From: Hysterangium stoloniferum
Taxonomy: Eukaryota > Basidiomycota > Agaricomycetes > Hysterangiales > Hysterangiaceae
Length of the DNA: 64,000 nucleotides
Assembly: GCA_015178975.1 (NCBI GenBank)
Contig: WHVD01000095.1
Location: forward strand, 62,001-126,000
Direction of reading: 5' to 3'
The notes below the pieces were generated by a model that worked only from the letters and a program-made list of their open reading frames with translations, had not been told where the DNA came from and did not search any database. This document shows positions 1 to 11,187 of the stretch, one piece after another. Positions within the stretch are counted from its first letter, which is position 1. Every line of letters begins with the position of its first letter. The position numbers and the translations under genes are program-made.

Positions 1-299
1 TCCGCCTTCATTAAGCGACGCAGAGTCGCGCTGTCAATCAATAGCAGCAGTCAGTCGATGACAACCATTGAATGTGTGATTAAGGTTAATAACCCAATTA
101 GACGCGGAGCACGATCAGCCATGGCTCTTTACTATGAATATCCCATTTCTGCTTGCACCTGTTGTCCCAGCAGACACTAACCACGCCTTACATATATACT
201 TATTGAATCCTTGACATTAGAATCAGTCAATGAAAACCAATGCATTCGGTAATTCATGATGATTAGATCGATTGACGTGAATTTGAAATGTATCACTGC

Positions 300-338
300 A
301 CTTTAATCCTAGGTACAGGCTGTACCTAGGATTAAAGT
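300..338. repeat. Perfect short palindrome (18-bp arms, 3-bp spacer)
   Basis: Arms at 300-317 and 321-338 are exact reverse complements around a GGC spacer. The core is CCTAGGTACA / TGTACCTAGG. No neighbouring gene end makes it an obvious terminator. Confidence 0.85.
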
Positions 339-398
339 TAGGAAACGTCGGCTGTATATGAGCCGATATGGTATAATAATCCTTTAGAGACGTCTCCT

Positions 399-623
399 TT
401 GGATGATTTGTCTCTTATATTTGGAGAACTGTGCATTTACGTGAATTCAAAATATTTCCCTTTAAACGCAGATGACTTAGGACTATTTCGTTATGTTGGT
501 GTCGAAACAGGTCATATAACATCTGACAGCCGAAATGCCGGGTGGCACGTTATCTACATATCTGTCTGCCCAAAATGGTTAAGGGTGAGGTCGCTGATGT
601 CGGCTCAAACTTGGAAATGGTGA
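399..623 (+). CDS. Unrecognised 74-residue open frame
   Basis: An uninterrupted frame from ATG to TGA encodes a 74-residue protein with no motif I recognise, no signal peptide and no membrane segment. The middle part reads like a real globular sequence with mixed residues. It could be one exon of a spliced gene or chance. Nothing in the flanks supports a promoter. Confidence 0.15.
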   Translation: MDDLSLIFGELCIYVNSKYFPLNADDLGLFRYVGVETGHITSDSRNAGWHVIYISVCPKWLRVRSLMSAQTWKW

Positions 624-870
624 GCCAGGACCCAAGGCCCTAAATAGAAAACACTATCCTTTGATAGAACGAGTGTTGAGATAGACTCGAGCGCCCAAGC
701 CTATGTTAAGTCTATATGACAACGCTAAGTAGTATCACCCAACTCTATGTCAAGTTAACATGACCATACCAAGACGTTACGTACCTTAGACACGTATACC
801 ACTATCGTAGCGCTTTCTTCCACCGCATATCCGAAACCTATTTAGCTAGCACAGTAGCAGCCTCATACCT

Positions 871-969
871 CAGTCGAACCACTCTTACGAGTCGACTGAG
901 CATACTTTGTTACAGGTAACAAATACAGTCGAACCACTCTTACGAGTCGACTGAGCATACTTTGTTACA
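871..969. repeat. Direct repeat of 44 bp, two copies
   Basis: Copies at 871-914 and 926-969 are identical by eye and separated by 11 bp. Each begins CAGTCGA and contains TCGACTG 28 bp further on, so each unit is itself a short inverted pair. CAGTCGAC is also the tip of the MITE that starts 70 bp downstream. Confidence 0.85.
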
Positions 970-1041
970 ACGAGTACCTTACGGTAGCTATATAGTGTTT
1001 ACGGAGGATATTGCGCTAATTTAGTTAAAACTTTGCTTATA

Positions 1042-1423
1042 CAGTCGACACTCTCTTAACACTTCTGCTGCAGTGAACCCCATTTGGAGCACCGCAAAAT
1101 CATCCTTCCCAAGGAGATGAGCTTTAATAAATGAATTTTATTGTGTACTAAATCTTAAGTAAATATCACATCTCTAGTTTTATTAAAACTAGACGTGATA
1201 TTCACTTCGAATTAAATTAAACCTAAAGATGACCTTTAGTTCCACTCTTGTGTGAACTAAAATGTCTATTATTCTAAGCAAGATTTAGTACACAATAAAA
1301 TTCATCTTTTGAAGATCATCTCCTTGCGAAGGATTTTGCGGTGTTCCAAAAGGGGTTCGTCGGAAAATTGTCCCATTACCCTCGGTGGATTCCCAGAGTT
1401 ATAGGTTTTCAGAGAGTCGACTG
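1042..1423. mobile_element. MITE, Tc1/mariner-pogo type, TA target duplication
   Basis: The 382-bp element starts CAGTCGACACTCT and ends with the reverse complement of CAGTCGACTCTCTG. It is flanked on both sides by TA (1040-1041 and 1424-1425). The terminal inverted repeats are long: matching blocks include GAACCCC, CACCGCAAAATC and a 20-bp stretch around TTTTATTGTGTACTAAATC. A further palindrome, CTAGTTTTATTAAAACTAG, sits at the centre. There is no transposase, so the element is non-autonomous. The tip and the TA duplication fit the pogo/Fot branch; that placement is an inference. Confidence 0.8.
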
Positions 1424-1425
1424 TA

Positions 1426-2359
1426 TATGCCATAAGGCAACACAGGGATATGCGATTGGATTTGTGTAACTCCCGCTGGCCCAACAAATGCGTGACAGAA
1501 CTCAGGCTACTGTCAATTATTATCCCATTTATAACATTGTATGTTCATAGTTAACCTACACCATCTGTTCATATGAGCGAAAAAAATGAAGGGTAAAGGG
1601 AAGGAAGATATCAGAGGAGGACATGTCTGCTGTACAGTGAACTGTCGGGGCATCAAGCCTGGTAGAGTTGACAAAAAGAGAAGAAAGAAAATAAAGGACT
1701 AGAACCAAACAGGGAAGGGAAATGGAAATAAAGAAAGTAAAAACTAATGGGTACAGCGACCAACAGTTGTGGATCGCCTCACGCACCTAAGGCCTACGAT
1801 ACCTAAGGCCTACGATACCTCACAAAGAAGAGTTCTCCCTGACACATATATATACTGCGCACAATCTCCCCAACCTCAACGCCTTGGTGTGGGTGTTGTG
1901 TTGTCGCGGGTGGATGGGTGGGAAGGGTATGCATATGACTTAATATGGTCGCAACGGATCACCTCCGGTCGCAGCGGAACACCTTCCGGTAGCATCTCAC
2001 CAGGGTCGCCAGTTTTGATATCTCCCCTTTCAGATATTCAAATTACAACATTAAGAACCCAAAAAAATAAGTAGCTTCTCAATTCATCAGGGGATACCTA
2101 CTCATCACCTTTCATTCACAACATGAAGATTAAATATTTCAAGCTGACAAACAATATCACTTACCTTACTCACAATAATACTATTTTGATTTAAATATTC
2201 AGCCTCTATCTTGGCATTGATACTTTGGAGAGTGAGCATTAGCATACATTCTGAAATATATACATAGTCCATTGAGGCATATGAGATTTTGGGCCACACA
2301 TAATTAATCTATTAGTAGTTTACAAAACAAAATTGAACCATTTGTGAAGGAGGTTTAGT
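1426..2359. other. Unassigned DNA with a 16-bp tandem duplication
   Basis: ACCTAAGGCCTACGAT occurs twice in tandem at 1786-1801 and 1802-1817. The rest holds only short open frames on both strands that I do not recognise. Confidence 0.35.
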
Positions 2360-2644
2360 TGTTAAAACTTTATTTAATTATTCTTTAGTATAAATACTTC
2401 AAGATGTACATAACTAGACCCCAGTTTCAATCTCTTGGGATTTCCACTAAACACACAGATAGTCCTACAGACAGGTGCACAGACCATGTAGTACAGTATA
2501 TAGTTAGTCCAGTTGAGGGGTAGAAACCTCAACTGGAAGCCCAGCTATATCACTGGTTTATTCTACACCACTCTATCTAAGTTACTTAGTACCTACATAG
2601 AGAGTTTCATACTGTGGTTCCCCGGCTTGCAGTTTACTCTAACA
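2360..2644 (+). repeat. LTR, theta type (5' LTR of fragment A)
   Basis: The stretch 2455-2644 matches, in reverse complement, the solo LTR at 26203-26518, with shared runs such as GTGCACAGACCATGTA and GCCCAGC.ATATCACTGGTTTA. It contains a TATA-like AGTATAAATAC at about 2388. The right end is TG..CA-like (CTCTAACA). The left boundary is uncertain. Confidence 0.5.
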
Positions 2645-2857
2645 TAACAGATCCTTGTACAAGGCAGCCTTTAGTTCTCCAGAAAATATCCAGGTAGTCA
2701 TCCCTGTGATTCTGGGAATAAGCCAGAGTGCTAACAACTGGGTGTTCAGTCATCCTTTTGTTAGTTTACAATAGTTACATTAGTTAGACTAAGGACACTT
2801 TTGTAGCTAGTTTTCTACACACACTTCTGAGAGAAGACCAGTACACATCCTACCCTA

Positions 2858-3870
2858 TTGGACCCCACCTCTTTCCTTTTTTTTACAGATACAATGGAGA
2901 ACCCTACTCCTTCCATTCAAGAACTGCAGCAAAATATTATTAAGATGCAGCAGCTTCTAGACAGTCTCTCACTGCCACCCACCTCATCAGCCAAAACTCT
3001 CAAGGTAGCCACTGCAGACTCCTTTGATGGTTCACAGCAGAAAACAGATACCTTTGTCACCCAACTCTCCCTCTACTTTCATGATGACTCTGACAGGATC
3101 ATCTTTTCCTTGTCTTACATGAAAGGAGGAACTGCTGAACCTTGGGCCAAACTCAAAGTTAAGGAGTTTTCCAATAGAGGGAGTATCGGGATAATTTCCT
3201 AAAGGACTTAAAACAGATATTTGGAGATCCAAATCCTGCCAGCACAGGCAGACATAAGTTGAATGAACTCAAACAAGGTTTACAAAGTGCTGAGGACTAT
3301 ATTGCCAAGTTTAGGTAATTAAAGGAGGATACTCTGTACAATGGTGCTGCTCTCATTGAAATTTTTGAGCAGGGCCTCAATTCTGCCTTGGTAGACAGGA
3401 TATACATATACTCTCTCAGAAATGCCTACTACCTTGAAAGGTTGGTTTGACTGGGCCACAAAATTGGATAGGCAATGGAGGCAAAGAGAAGCTAGCAAGA
3501 AAAATTCTGGCCTGCTCTCCAAGTCCCAAAAGCCAGCCCCACCCCAGCAGAATAACAATTCTAGTCCCTCCAGTCAAGCAGCTCAGAATGCCAAAAATAT
3601 CTGAGGTTGTACCCATGGAGGTTGACTCAGGTTGGAAGTCTGTTAAACCCATTGTGTGTTTCAAATGTAGGAAACCAGGGCACAAAGCAAATCAGTGTAG
3701 GTCCAATATGAACATTTACAGCATGGATTATGATGCCATCAAGGCATATATGAAAGAGGAACTCAAGAAGGAAATGGAGAAAAAGAGGAAGGGGTTTGAT
3801 GAAGAAAAGAAGGATTTTGAAGGCCCTATTGGTGAAAGACATGTCCTAATGGAGCAACAAATTTAGTGTG
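2858..3870 (+). pseudogene. Gag region of gypsy fragment A
   Basis: Gag-type sequence runs through this stretch: an N-terminal Q-rich helix, an MKGGTAEPWA motif typical of Ty3-type gag in basidiomycetes, and a CCHC knuckle (CFKCRKPGHKANQC) near 3658-3699, followed by a charged K/E-rich helix. The region is broken. It is assigned by motif to the Ty3/gypsy family; no intact product is expected. Confidence 0.75.
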
Positions 3871-4044
3871 CTAGATAGTCTGCCAGATATGATCCCATCT
3901 CAGTCAGACTCCTTAACACTGAAGCAAAACCCATGTCAACAACAGCTCTGTTAAGATCTAAGCCATGAGAAAGGAGAAGGCTCTGAGTCAGGGGGCTGAT
4001 GATAGATCATACTAGTTGGGAGGACTGACTCTATAACTGTAGTG

Positions 4045-4078
4045 GAGCTTGGCTTCAACTTATGTGTTGCACCCTCAC
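4045..4078 (+). repeat. Diverged copy of the shared LTR core
   Basis: A variant of the core (GGCTTCAACTTATGTGTTGC) lies inside fragment A, 150 bp left of the alpha LTR. The surrounding 3950-4150 may be a remnant of another small LTR beginning TGTTAAGATCT at about 3948. This is weakly supported. Confidence 0.4.
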
Positions 4079-4211
4079 ACAAACTGCTAGGGTGCTCCAG
4101 TATTTCAAACAGAGCAGATAGCACAATATAAATAGTAGTCAATACTCAGCTCAATCGACCAGGGGGCCAAACAGAATGTCTGTTACAGCCCTCCTTGATT
4201 CTGCAGCCACA

Positions 4212-4923
4212 TGTTAAGAACTGAAAACTGACTAATGTTGGTGGCCGACAGGGACCGATCGGAAGGACTTGGCTTCAGCTTATGTGCTGCACCCTTGCAA
4301 ATATCCATAGGGTGTCCTTAGATTTTGGGTGGGCGAAGACTAATCCTAAAGAGCTCCTTTTGGCGAGATACCGATCGGAACCGAAGGACAAGTCGAGCAT
4401 CGGGCCAAGGGGTCGGGGCCAGGAGTGGGCGAGTGCACGTGAAGGCGGATGGGGGGGTTCTTAGTACAGATGTATGAGGGTATTCTGAGTCGATATTCTG
4501 ATTGCCTAGTAACTACAACTACAGCGGGTTCATATACAAGTAACAGGCGTCTAGAAAATACTAATGGGGAGAAGGGCGGAAAACGGCATTAACAATAAGC
4601 TTGACTAGGAACAGGAAGTTTATGATTAGTTTGGAGGCCGATGATAACCGAGAGCGGGATTATGATAAAAGGAAATAGTTCAAGGACTACAAATATAGAT
4701 AGACATATGTGAAACATAAGATTGAATGGATCAACGTAATAAAAGGGATGTATCAAAAGTTTGACCAGACAATACAAGTTATTTTGACGTGGGCGTAAAC
4801 AAAGTTTGATCTTCGCGAAAACATACGTCAGCTTCGGGGCCGATGGTTTCTGAGATGGTGACTTGAAACGTTGATAAGTGGCGATAACCTCGGGACTGAT
4901 AGGGTTGCAACACGGTCGTAACA
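4212..4923 (-). repeat. 3' LTR of element B (alpha family)
   Basis: On the plus strand it runs TGTTAAGAACTG ... GGTCGTAACA, 712 bp. Read in element orientation it starts TGTTACGACCG. The shared LTR core lies at 4264-4300, about 90 bp from the 3' end of the LTR. A TATATGAA box lies about 33 bp before the predicted transcript start AATCAGAATATC. Confidence 0.9.
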
Positions 4924-5040
4924 GTATCTCCCCTTTTGGCCGAAATCCCAAGGAGGCCGAAAATCTAGATCCCGTATGTAAAAACTTGTCGGGTATGGCT
5001 GGGTGTGTCAAAACATCATGTGACTCGGCAAAATTCTACA

Positions 5041-5047
5041 TATAAAA
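5041..5047 (+). promoter_or_regulatory. TATA box of the antisense gene
   Basis: TATAAAA lies 51 bp before the ATG at 5098, followed by a pyrimidine-rich stretch (TTCTACTTCTCTTCCCTT). It lies outside the LTR, so the gene appears to have its own promoter. Confidence 0.55.
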
Positions 5048-5097
5048 ATTCGAGGGGTCCTGGCGCTTGAAATTCTACTTCTCTTCCCTTAACCACC

Positions 5098-6083
5098 ATG
5101 ACCATAGGCTCGGGGTCAAAGCCCTTCCCGGTTAGGTTAACAGTTGCGCCCATGTCAGTCCCGAGTGGTACGGCGAACACACAGGAGCGTCGGCATATAC
5201 TCGAGCAGAAGAGAAAGGCGCGTGAAGAGGAGGAGTGGAAGGAGAAGGAGGAGTTGGCGGCCATCGAGGCTGAGGAGAAGAAACAGGTGGCGGAAGAGGC
5301 CACACGCAAGCACTGGGAAGCAGTGCTTGCAAAGAACAAGCAGCAGGAGGCCGATCAGGCGCAGGAGGAGGTGACAAAAAAGAAGCGGGAGGGAAAGGTA
5401 AGTCGGCTCCGGTATCTTTTGCAAACTTTACTGACAATATTTGTTAGTGCAAGGCTGCGACGCCTTCGGAGTCCGATGATGAAGAGGGAGAGGAGGACAA
5501 GGAGGATGCACCAGGGCCGTTGAGCCCCAAGGTGGGTTTGGTTTCCCTAAATAAAAAACTTTTCTAAATAATTTTCCTATAGAAACAAAAGCAGGCCCCC
5601 AAGGTGGGGCCCAAAAATGACCCTAAGTGCAATCGGTGCACAAAATGGGGTCAAACCTGCCATCCCCGGGCCAATGGTTGGGGCCACACTTGCCAAGAGT
5701 GCACCGATCAGAAGCTTGGGTGTGTCTTCCCGGGGGCCGATGGATCGTTCCAGGAGCGACAGGCCGATGCTCTAGAAGAGCAAAACCGCCTTATGCGGAC
5801 ATACTTCTCGGAGATGACTCAGTTCCGATACAAGACTCTGCGACATCAAGGGCTCATGACCGAGCAGTTGCGACTTTTGGGCGTCGGGCTGGAGAAGCAG
5901 ACCAGTGTTATTGAGTCTCTTGGAGGTCAGCTTGAGCAATACTTGGAAGTCTCGAGTTGCGATGGAATTGGGCACGAGATTGGGGTGTCGGAAAAGGTCA
6001 GTGGTGCGGTATCGGTGGCTGTCAGTGCAGGGGAGGGTTTGGAGGCCGGAGAGGAGGGAGAAGTTGTAGAGGAAGAAACTTAG
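5098..6083 (+). CDS. Zn2Cys6 zinc-cluster and coiled-coil protein carried by element B
   Basis: Three exons (5098-5397, 5448-5531, 5583-6083), all in phase 0, are separated by GT-AG introns of 50 and 51 nt and encode 294 residues with no break. Exon 1 is a highly charged helix rich in E, K, R and Q (about residues 30-100). Exon 2 is an acidic linker. Exon 3 has CX2CX6CX10CX2CX6C at about residues 144-175, the exact spacing of fungal Zn(II)2Cys6 DNA-binding domains, then a second long helix with heptad character and an acidic tail. The ATG has a good context (CCACCATG) and a TATA box at 5041. The gene faces pol tail to tail inside the retroelement. Zinc-cluster domains bind DNA, so a role in nuclear targeting or transcription is possible but is an inference. 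The intron boundaries are predictions. Confidence 0.75.
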
Positions 6084-6184
6084 ATAGTAGAAATATATCG
6101 GTTTTTCTTTAAAACAAACAAATCATAGCGTGAAAACATAAGGCATAGTTGGGAAAAGGTCAGATACTGCATGATAGACTTATA

Positions 6185-6493
6185 AAGAATTGAGAGGACC
6201 AGGTTTGTTCGGATAAGCTTGGTGAAACCCTAAAATGATTTCCAAGGCATTACCGAGCTCGGTAGCTAGGATCCATGAAGTGTACCTTCATAGCCAGCCC
6301 ATTTGACCAAATAAAGTAATTTGCATGAGCGTCGGCGATTGTCGATTTTTGAGTCTAGGATCTCTGATATCTCGAATTCTGGTTCCCCATCAATAATCAC
6401 GGGTGGAGGTGGTGGTTGTATGCGATCCGGTATACTGTTAGGGACACAAGGTTCTAACATAGATACATGGAATACCGGGTGGACAGCACGCAT
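6185..6493 (-). pseudogene. Integrase C-terminus and chromodomain of element B
   Basis: The minus strand encodes an FHVSMLEP integrase C-terminal motif, then a proline run, and a chromodomain-like segment with EFEISEILDSK and LYLVKWAGYEG. Chromodomains of gypsy integrases are known to guide insertion into heterochromatin. The end converges on the antisense zinc-cluster gene with about 100 bp between them. It is part of a broken pol. Confidence 0.85.
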
Positions 6494-6655
6494 GTTGTCG
6501 GGGAGCCGAAGCGTCCATGAAAGTGTGCCGGCTTGTGCTATAACTTCAAAAGGACCTAAATATTTTTCAGAAAGCTTCTTAGAGGGTCTAGTAGTTCGGA
6601 AAAACTCGGCTTTAACGAATACTCAGTCTCTGATCTTAAAGTCAGGAGGCGGAAG

Positions 6656-7672
6656 TCAGTTCTTATCCGCAGACCATTGGTATCGTTCTTGAGCCATTGC
6701 GATAGTTTTACGAAGTTCTTGATGTAGCTCGTCAAGGTTTATAACAAAGTCTTGAGCACAGGTGGATGCGAGATCATGTTCCAGGTGGATTGCAATGTTG
6801 GGGTTGTAGCCTTTATTTGCGAAGAAAGGTGAAATGCCAGTAGTGGCATTTGGTGCGTTGTTATATGCAAATTCGGCTAGCGGTAGTAGTGATTTCCAAT
6901 TGTCTTGTTGATAGTTACAATAGACACGGGTGTATTGTTCCAAGGTTTGATTCATGCGTTCGGTTTGGCCATCGCCTTCCGGGTGATAGCTGGAAGTGAA
7001 GTGTAGCTTCATGTCTAGTGCTTTCCCGAGTGACCTAAAGAAGTGAGAGACAAACTCGGATCTGCGATTGGATGTGACATGCGATGGGACGCCATGCTTG
7101 GAAAATACATGGGTGACGAATAGTTCAGCTAACTGTACAGATGTTATTGTGTCATATGTTGGAATGAAAATACTTTGTTTGGTGAGCCGATCCACAACAA
7201 CTAGGATTGCTGTGTGACCTTTGGATACCGGTAGGTGCTCGATGAAATCCATAGAAATCGAGTTCCAAGGTTTTTCCGGTATTGGTAATTGTTTGAGTAG
7301 GCCATATGGTTTGTGTCACTGTGATTTAGAGCGTAAACACGTAGTACAAGATTTACAATAGTGCTTAACGAAATCTCGGATGCCGGGCCATGTATATTCT
7401 CTTCTAATGAGTGAGAGGGTCTTATTGAGGCCGAAATGTCCTGAGATTGGGTGGTCGTGCTTATGTTGTAGGATTCGCAGCCGAAGGGTGTTGGAGTCCG
7501 GTACATAAATGCGATTGTCAAGTCTAATGAAACCTTGTAAGTCTAATGACCATTGGGGTTGATCGGGGTCGGACGGGTTCTCAAGGTGTGCTTTGCTGAC
7601 TGGGTCTAATGGGATTGCCGATAGAATATCTTGATGTAATTTTTCGGTATCCATAAGGATAACACTTTGCAA
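6656..7672 (-). pseudogene. Integrase of element B
   Basis: The N-terminal zinc region is seen in H...H (HKHDHPISGHFG) and CKSCTTC motifs. The catalytic core follows, with DFIEHLPVS, a VTSNRRSEF region and YHPEGDGQTERMNQTLEQY, the usual Ty3/gypsy landmarks. The stretch is broken. Confidence 0.9.
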
Positions 7673-7696
7673 GACTGGATGAATGAGGTAAGTGGC

Positions 7697-8995
7697 TCAG
7701 ATAGACACGGACAGTTGTTCCGATGAAAACATAGGCTTGAAATTATGCGGATTAACTGTGGCGTAGTCGCTACTCCCCTCTTTAGGATAGACGTCCCATC
7801 GTCTAGTCATAGCGTCGGGTTTTCCACCAAGGTGGCCGGGACGGAAACGAATTACCATGTTGAAAGCAGAGAGGTATTCGGACCATCGAGCTTGTCGACG
7901 GGTGAGAAGTTTTGTGGTTGAAAAGTAAACTAAATTTTTGTGGGCTGTAATAACATCTACCAGGTGGGCTGAGCCTTCCAAATAATGTTGCCATGTCTTG
8001 AAAGCTTCAAATATTGCAAGTAGTTCCTTATCGTGAATGTCATAGTTAAGTTCGGGTGCCGAAAATGTGTGAGACAGAAAAGCTACTGGGTGTACTTCAC
8101 CATCGGTGTCCAGAATGGACAATATCGCAGCAAGCACATAGTCCGATGCATCAGTTTCCACGATGAGTTGAACGTCAGGCTTCCAGTGCGACAAAATAGG
8201 GGCAGATGTAAACGCACTTTTCAACTCCTGGAATGCCGATCGGCATTCTTCGGAGAAAATCCACGGGGTGTCTTTGCGAGTAAGACGAGTGAGCGGAATG
8301 GTAATTTTTGAGTAGTTGTGAATGAAACAATGATAAAAATTGGCAAAGCCTAAAAAGGATTGAATATCCTTAACCTTTTGGGGTTCTGGCCAATCTTGAA
8401 TGACTTGAATTTTAGAGTTGTCCATGCGGAGACCGTCAGGTCCCATCATAAAACCTAAATATTCAACTGTGTCGACATCAAAAGAACATTTTTTACCATT
8501 TGCAAAAAGACCATGTTTTCGGAGTCTTTGGAGAACTTCACGAATGTGTTCGTCATGAAGTGTAGGGTCTTCAGAGAATATGAGGATGTCGTCTAAGTAC
8601 ACAATGACAAAAACGTCGAGGAGGTCAGAAAAAATGTCATTGATAAAACATTGAAAGACCGACGGAGCGTTGGTGAGGCCGAAAGGCATTACTAACCATT
8701 CAAAGGAGCCATAGCGAGTGTGAAAAGCCATTTTCCATTTGTCGCCTTCGGCGATCTGAACCAAATGATAGGCATGCTTGAGATCTATCTTTGTATAGAT
8801 TCGGGCCTTCCGAGGGGCATCGAGTAAATCAGAGATTAGTGGTAATGGGTACTTGTCTTTTCGAGTGATCACATTTAGTCCTCGAAAGTCAACGCAAAGT
8901 TGAAGGGAACCGTCTTTTTTCCGAACGAATAGGACAGGGGCTCCATAAAAAGACTTTGAGGGTCGGATAAAACCTATAGCCAAATGTTCATCCAA
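7697..8995 (-). pseudogene. Reverse transcriptase and RNase H of element B
   Basis: One long open stretch of 432 residues contains KKDGSLQLCVDFRGLN, IDLKHAYH, MPFGLTNAPSVFQ and the catalytic YLDDILIF (about residues 133-140). An RNase H domain follows with VETDASDYVLAAILS and HDKELLAI. This is textbook Ty3/gypsy order. The domain looks whole, but its join to the neighbours is broken. Confidence 0.92.
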
Positions 8996-9001
8996 GAAAT
9001 C

Positions 9002-10003
9002 TCAGATAGCCGATAATTCAGACTGCGAGAGAGGATAAACCAGGCCTAGGGGCAGATGTGAACCATCTTCAATATCAATTTTCAAATCGTAAGGCCTGTG
9101 AGGGGTGAGTCGATCTGCTTTTTGTTTACTGAAGACATCCGCAAATTCATGGTATTTTTTGGGAACACCTTCCAAATCTGCGATCGGTTCAGCCACCGGG
9201 GATGCAAAGCGACTGGTGACTTTGTCAACTTTAAGATTGACTGTAAATGCTCGGGAGCTGTCCAACTTGATGGCTCTCATAAAAGCTGCGGTGTTTATTA
9301 GAGAGACAGATGGCGGAGAGCTTGGATTTGCCACGGGGGCCGGAGGTGCTGTAGAGGCCATATTTGCCAAAACAGGCGGAAATGGACCAGTCGTATCGGG
9401 TGCCGACGGGGTTCGGAAATGGATACTGCCCAATACCCAATCAATCAACGGATTGTAGCAGGTGAGCCAGTTATGTCCTAGAACCACGGAGCAACTCGGG
9501 TCCAACTGTGTTACAAAAAACATAACTGTCTGAAAGGTTCCACACGGGAACCGAAGTCGGAGTTCGCAGGTTTGTGAGATTATGGAGTTTGAGGTACCAT
9601 CAAAGAGTCGGAGCAGAATCGGGTCTATTGCATAAGTTTTTAACTGATTTTTTTGGGAAAAACTTGTATCTATAAAACAATGGGTTGAACCTGAATCTAT
9701 GAGGGCTCGAAAAGTGAGATTCCCAAGAGGTTCTGAAGTAAGGTTTATGAACAAAGAATTAGGATCATACAAGGCGGATGCATTAAGGTGACAATTTTCC
9801 GGTGTGCGAGGAGATTCAACACAACTCTCCAACCGCACGGAATCCAGAGAGTTGCTTAATCTTTTTTCGACTCGGCAGCCGGCTTGGCCGGTGGTGAGGT
9901 TGTGGCTGTATTGGCCAATCGGGTTTTTGTGGCTTTTGGGCATGCAGCAACTTGGTGTCTGGGATCTGCGCACAACAAACAAAGGTTGTTGTCCATTCAG
10001 CAT
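9002..10003 (-). pseudogene. Protease region of element B
   Basis: The retropepsin motif ALIDSGSTHCFID is followed by VVLGHNWL and CYNPLIDW, then the linker that leads into reverse transcriptase (PLSQSELSAI). The region belongs to the pol polyprotein. Confidence 0.85.
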
Positions 10004-11149
10004 TGCTTTTCCTGTGGTAGGAGCTTGCCATCGGAGCCAAGTTTGCCGGTTAAGTCGGGTTTGTCTTTGTCTTGAGACTTATTCGACTGTTTTCCCTTGC
10101 CTTTTTTGTCGTTAGCCCCTTTGTTTTCGGACTTCTTATCGGAGGTTGAGTTGCCACTGTTGTTGGTGTTTTGATTACCAGACTTGTTGGTGTTCTTATT
10201 GTCCAATGATTTCTTGTCCGAAGGGTTCTCGCGACTAATTTCCAAATGTCATTCCCAGTATTGGGGCATCTGCATTTTGGGCTTTCAGACGCATGAGAGG
10301 GAGGGTCTTCAGCTTGCCGGTCTCTCCTTTGGAAACTTCATCTTTGAGGTGAGACAGAAGGCCGGAGTAAAACTGGTGACGGAGGGCCAAATCGCCCCAG
10401 TCGCAATGCGCGGCGAGGTTGTTGAACTGGACGATGTAATCGGTGATGCGCTGAGTGTCTTTCATTTTGAGATTAGAAAGCGTGGTTTCAGCATCGCCGG
10501 TCTGGTCGTAGGGACCGAAGTTGGTTTCGAGTTCCTCGACAAAGGCATCCCAATCGTGAAGCCAATCGGGGTCTTCAGAGGTGAGGCCAGAGAATGCGGG
10601 TTCAAACCAGGCTGCTGCGGAATCCTTAAGGTATGAGAGTGCAAAGTTTACCGTTCGGTCATCCGTTGCGAATGCAGCCAGGCGGTCCCGAAAATTGAAT
10701 CGACATTGCATAAGAAATGTCGGCAATTTCTTCAGGTTTGAGCCAGTGAATGGCTTGAATTTGTTGACTCGGGTTTGTTCCTTTTCCTTGATATTGCTTT
10801 TAATGAATTCATTAAGGGATCCTAGAGTACCTGAAAACAATTCCCATGTCTCTTCAGGGTCGAGAGCCGGTTTCTTTTTTGCAGACTTCTTGGAGCCACT
10901 AGCCTGAGGTTGGTCGCCATCCTCGGGTTCGTGTTCCGAAACTGGTTGATTGTTAATCTCTTCAGTTGCTTTGGGTTCAGTTGCTTCAGTTACTTCTTCA
11001 GCATTGCCAGTAATCTCCACAAAGCGAGATTCTTCGGAGGTTTCTGGTAGCAGGGTTCTCTGAGTAGCTCGGGCTGTATACAGGAAAGGAGACTTGAGAG
11101 TGGAAGATTCTGCTTCACCGCTTGGCTTGGCATTTCTTCTTGGGGGCAT
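9997..11149 (-). pseudogene. Gag of element B
   Basis: Gag starts with MPPRRNAKPSGEAESS and has an acidic N-terminal part, a Ty3-type capsid core (FALSYLKDSAAAWFEP) and an N/K/S-rich basic tail ahead of the protease region. The start lies 38 bp from the LTR edge, which is usual. The region is broken near its C-terminus. Confidence 0.8.
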
Positions 11150-11160
11150 GATTAAACGGA

Positions 11161-11187
11161 AAATGCGAGTGTGAAATCAGAATATAC
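11161..11187 (-). promoter_or_regulatory. Primer-binding site of element B, self-complementary to the LTR
   Basis: Directly beside the LTR the plus strand reads AATCAGAATATAC. The same AATCAGAATAT occurs in the LTR (reverse complement at about 12335-12347), 33 bp after a TATATGAA box. The primer site would therefore pair with the 5' end of the element's own RNA. It has no TGG at its start, as a tRNA-primed site would. Confidence 0.6.

Larger units (their letters stand above)
1..1041. other. Unassigned DNA at the left edge
   Basis: No recognisable gene or transposon end is seen apart from a short hairpin, a 44-bp direct repeat and one unrecognised open frame, all listed separately. The base composition is mixed and CpG is present, unlike the CpG-poor old repeats elsewhere in the window. 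Confidence 0.4.
2360..4206 (+). mobile_element. Ty3/gypsy fragment A: LTR, leader, gag, start of protease
   Basis: A theta-type LTR (about 2360-2644) is followed by a leader, a gag region and a protease-like ALLDSAAT motif near 4180-4206, where the alpha LTR of the next element interrupts it. Pol beyond the protease is missing. It is an old, CpG-poor, broken copy with several breaks. A reverse-oriented relative of its leader is at 62297-62451. Confidence 0.65.

Noticed and set aside
5132-5437. Long open frames on the minus strand opposite the zinc-cluster gene
   Set aside because: They mirror the purine-rich, E/K-coding exon and overlap in several frames; they are shadows of the coiled-coil exon.
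6249-6275. GAGCTCGGTAGCTAGGATCC resembles a cloning-vector polylinker
   Set aside because: It lies in the conserved integrase/chromodomain C-terminus of element B and fits the codons of related copies, so it is natural sequence.
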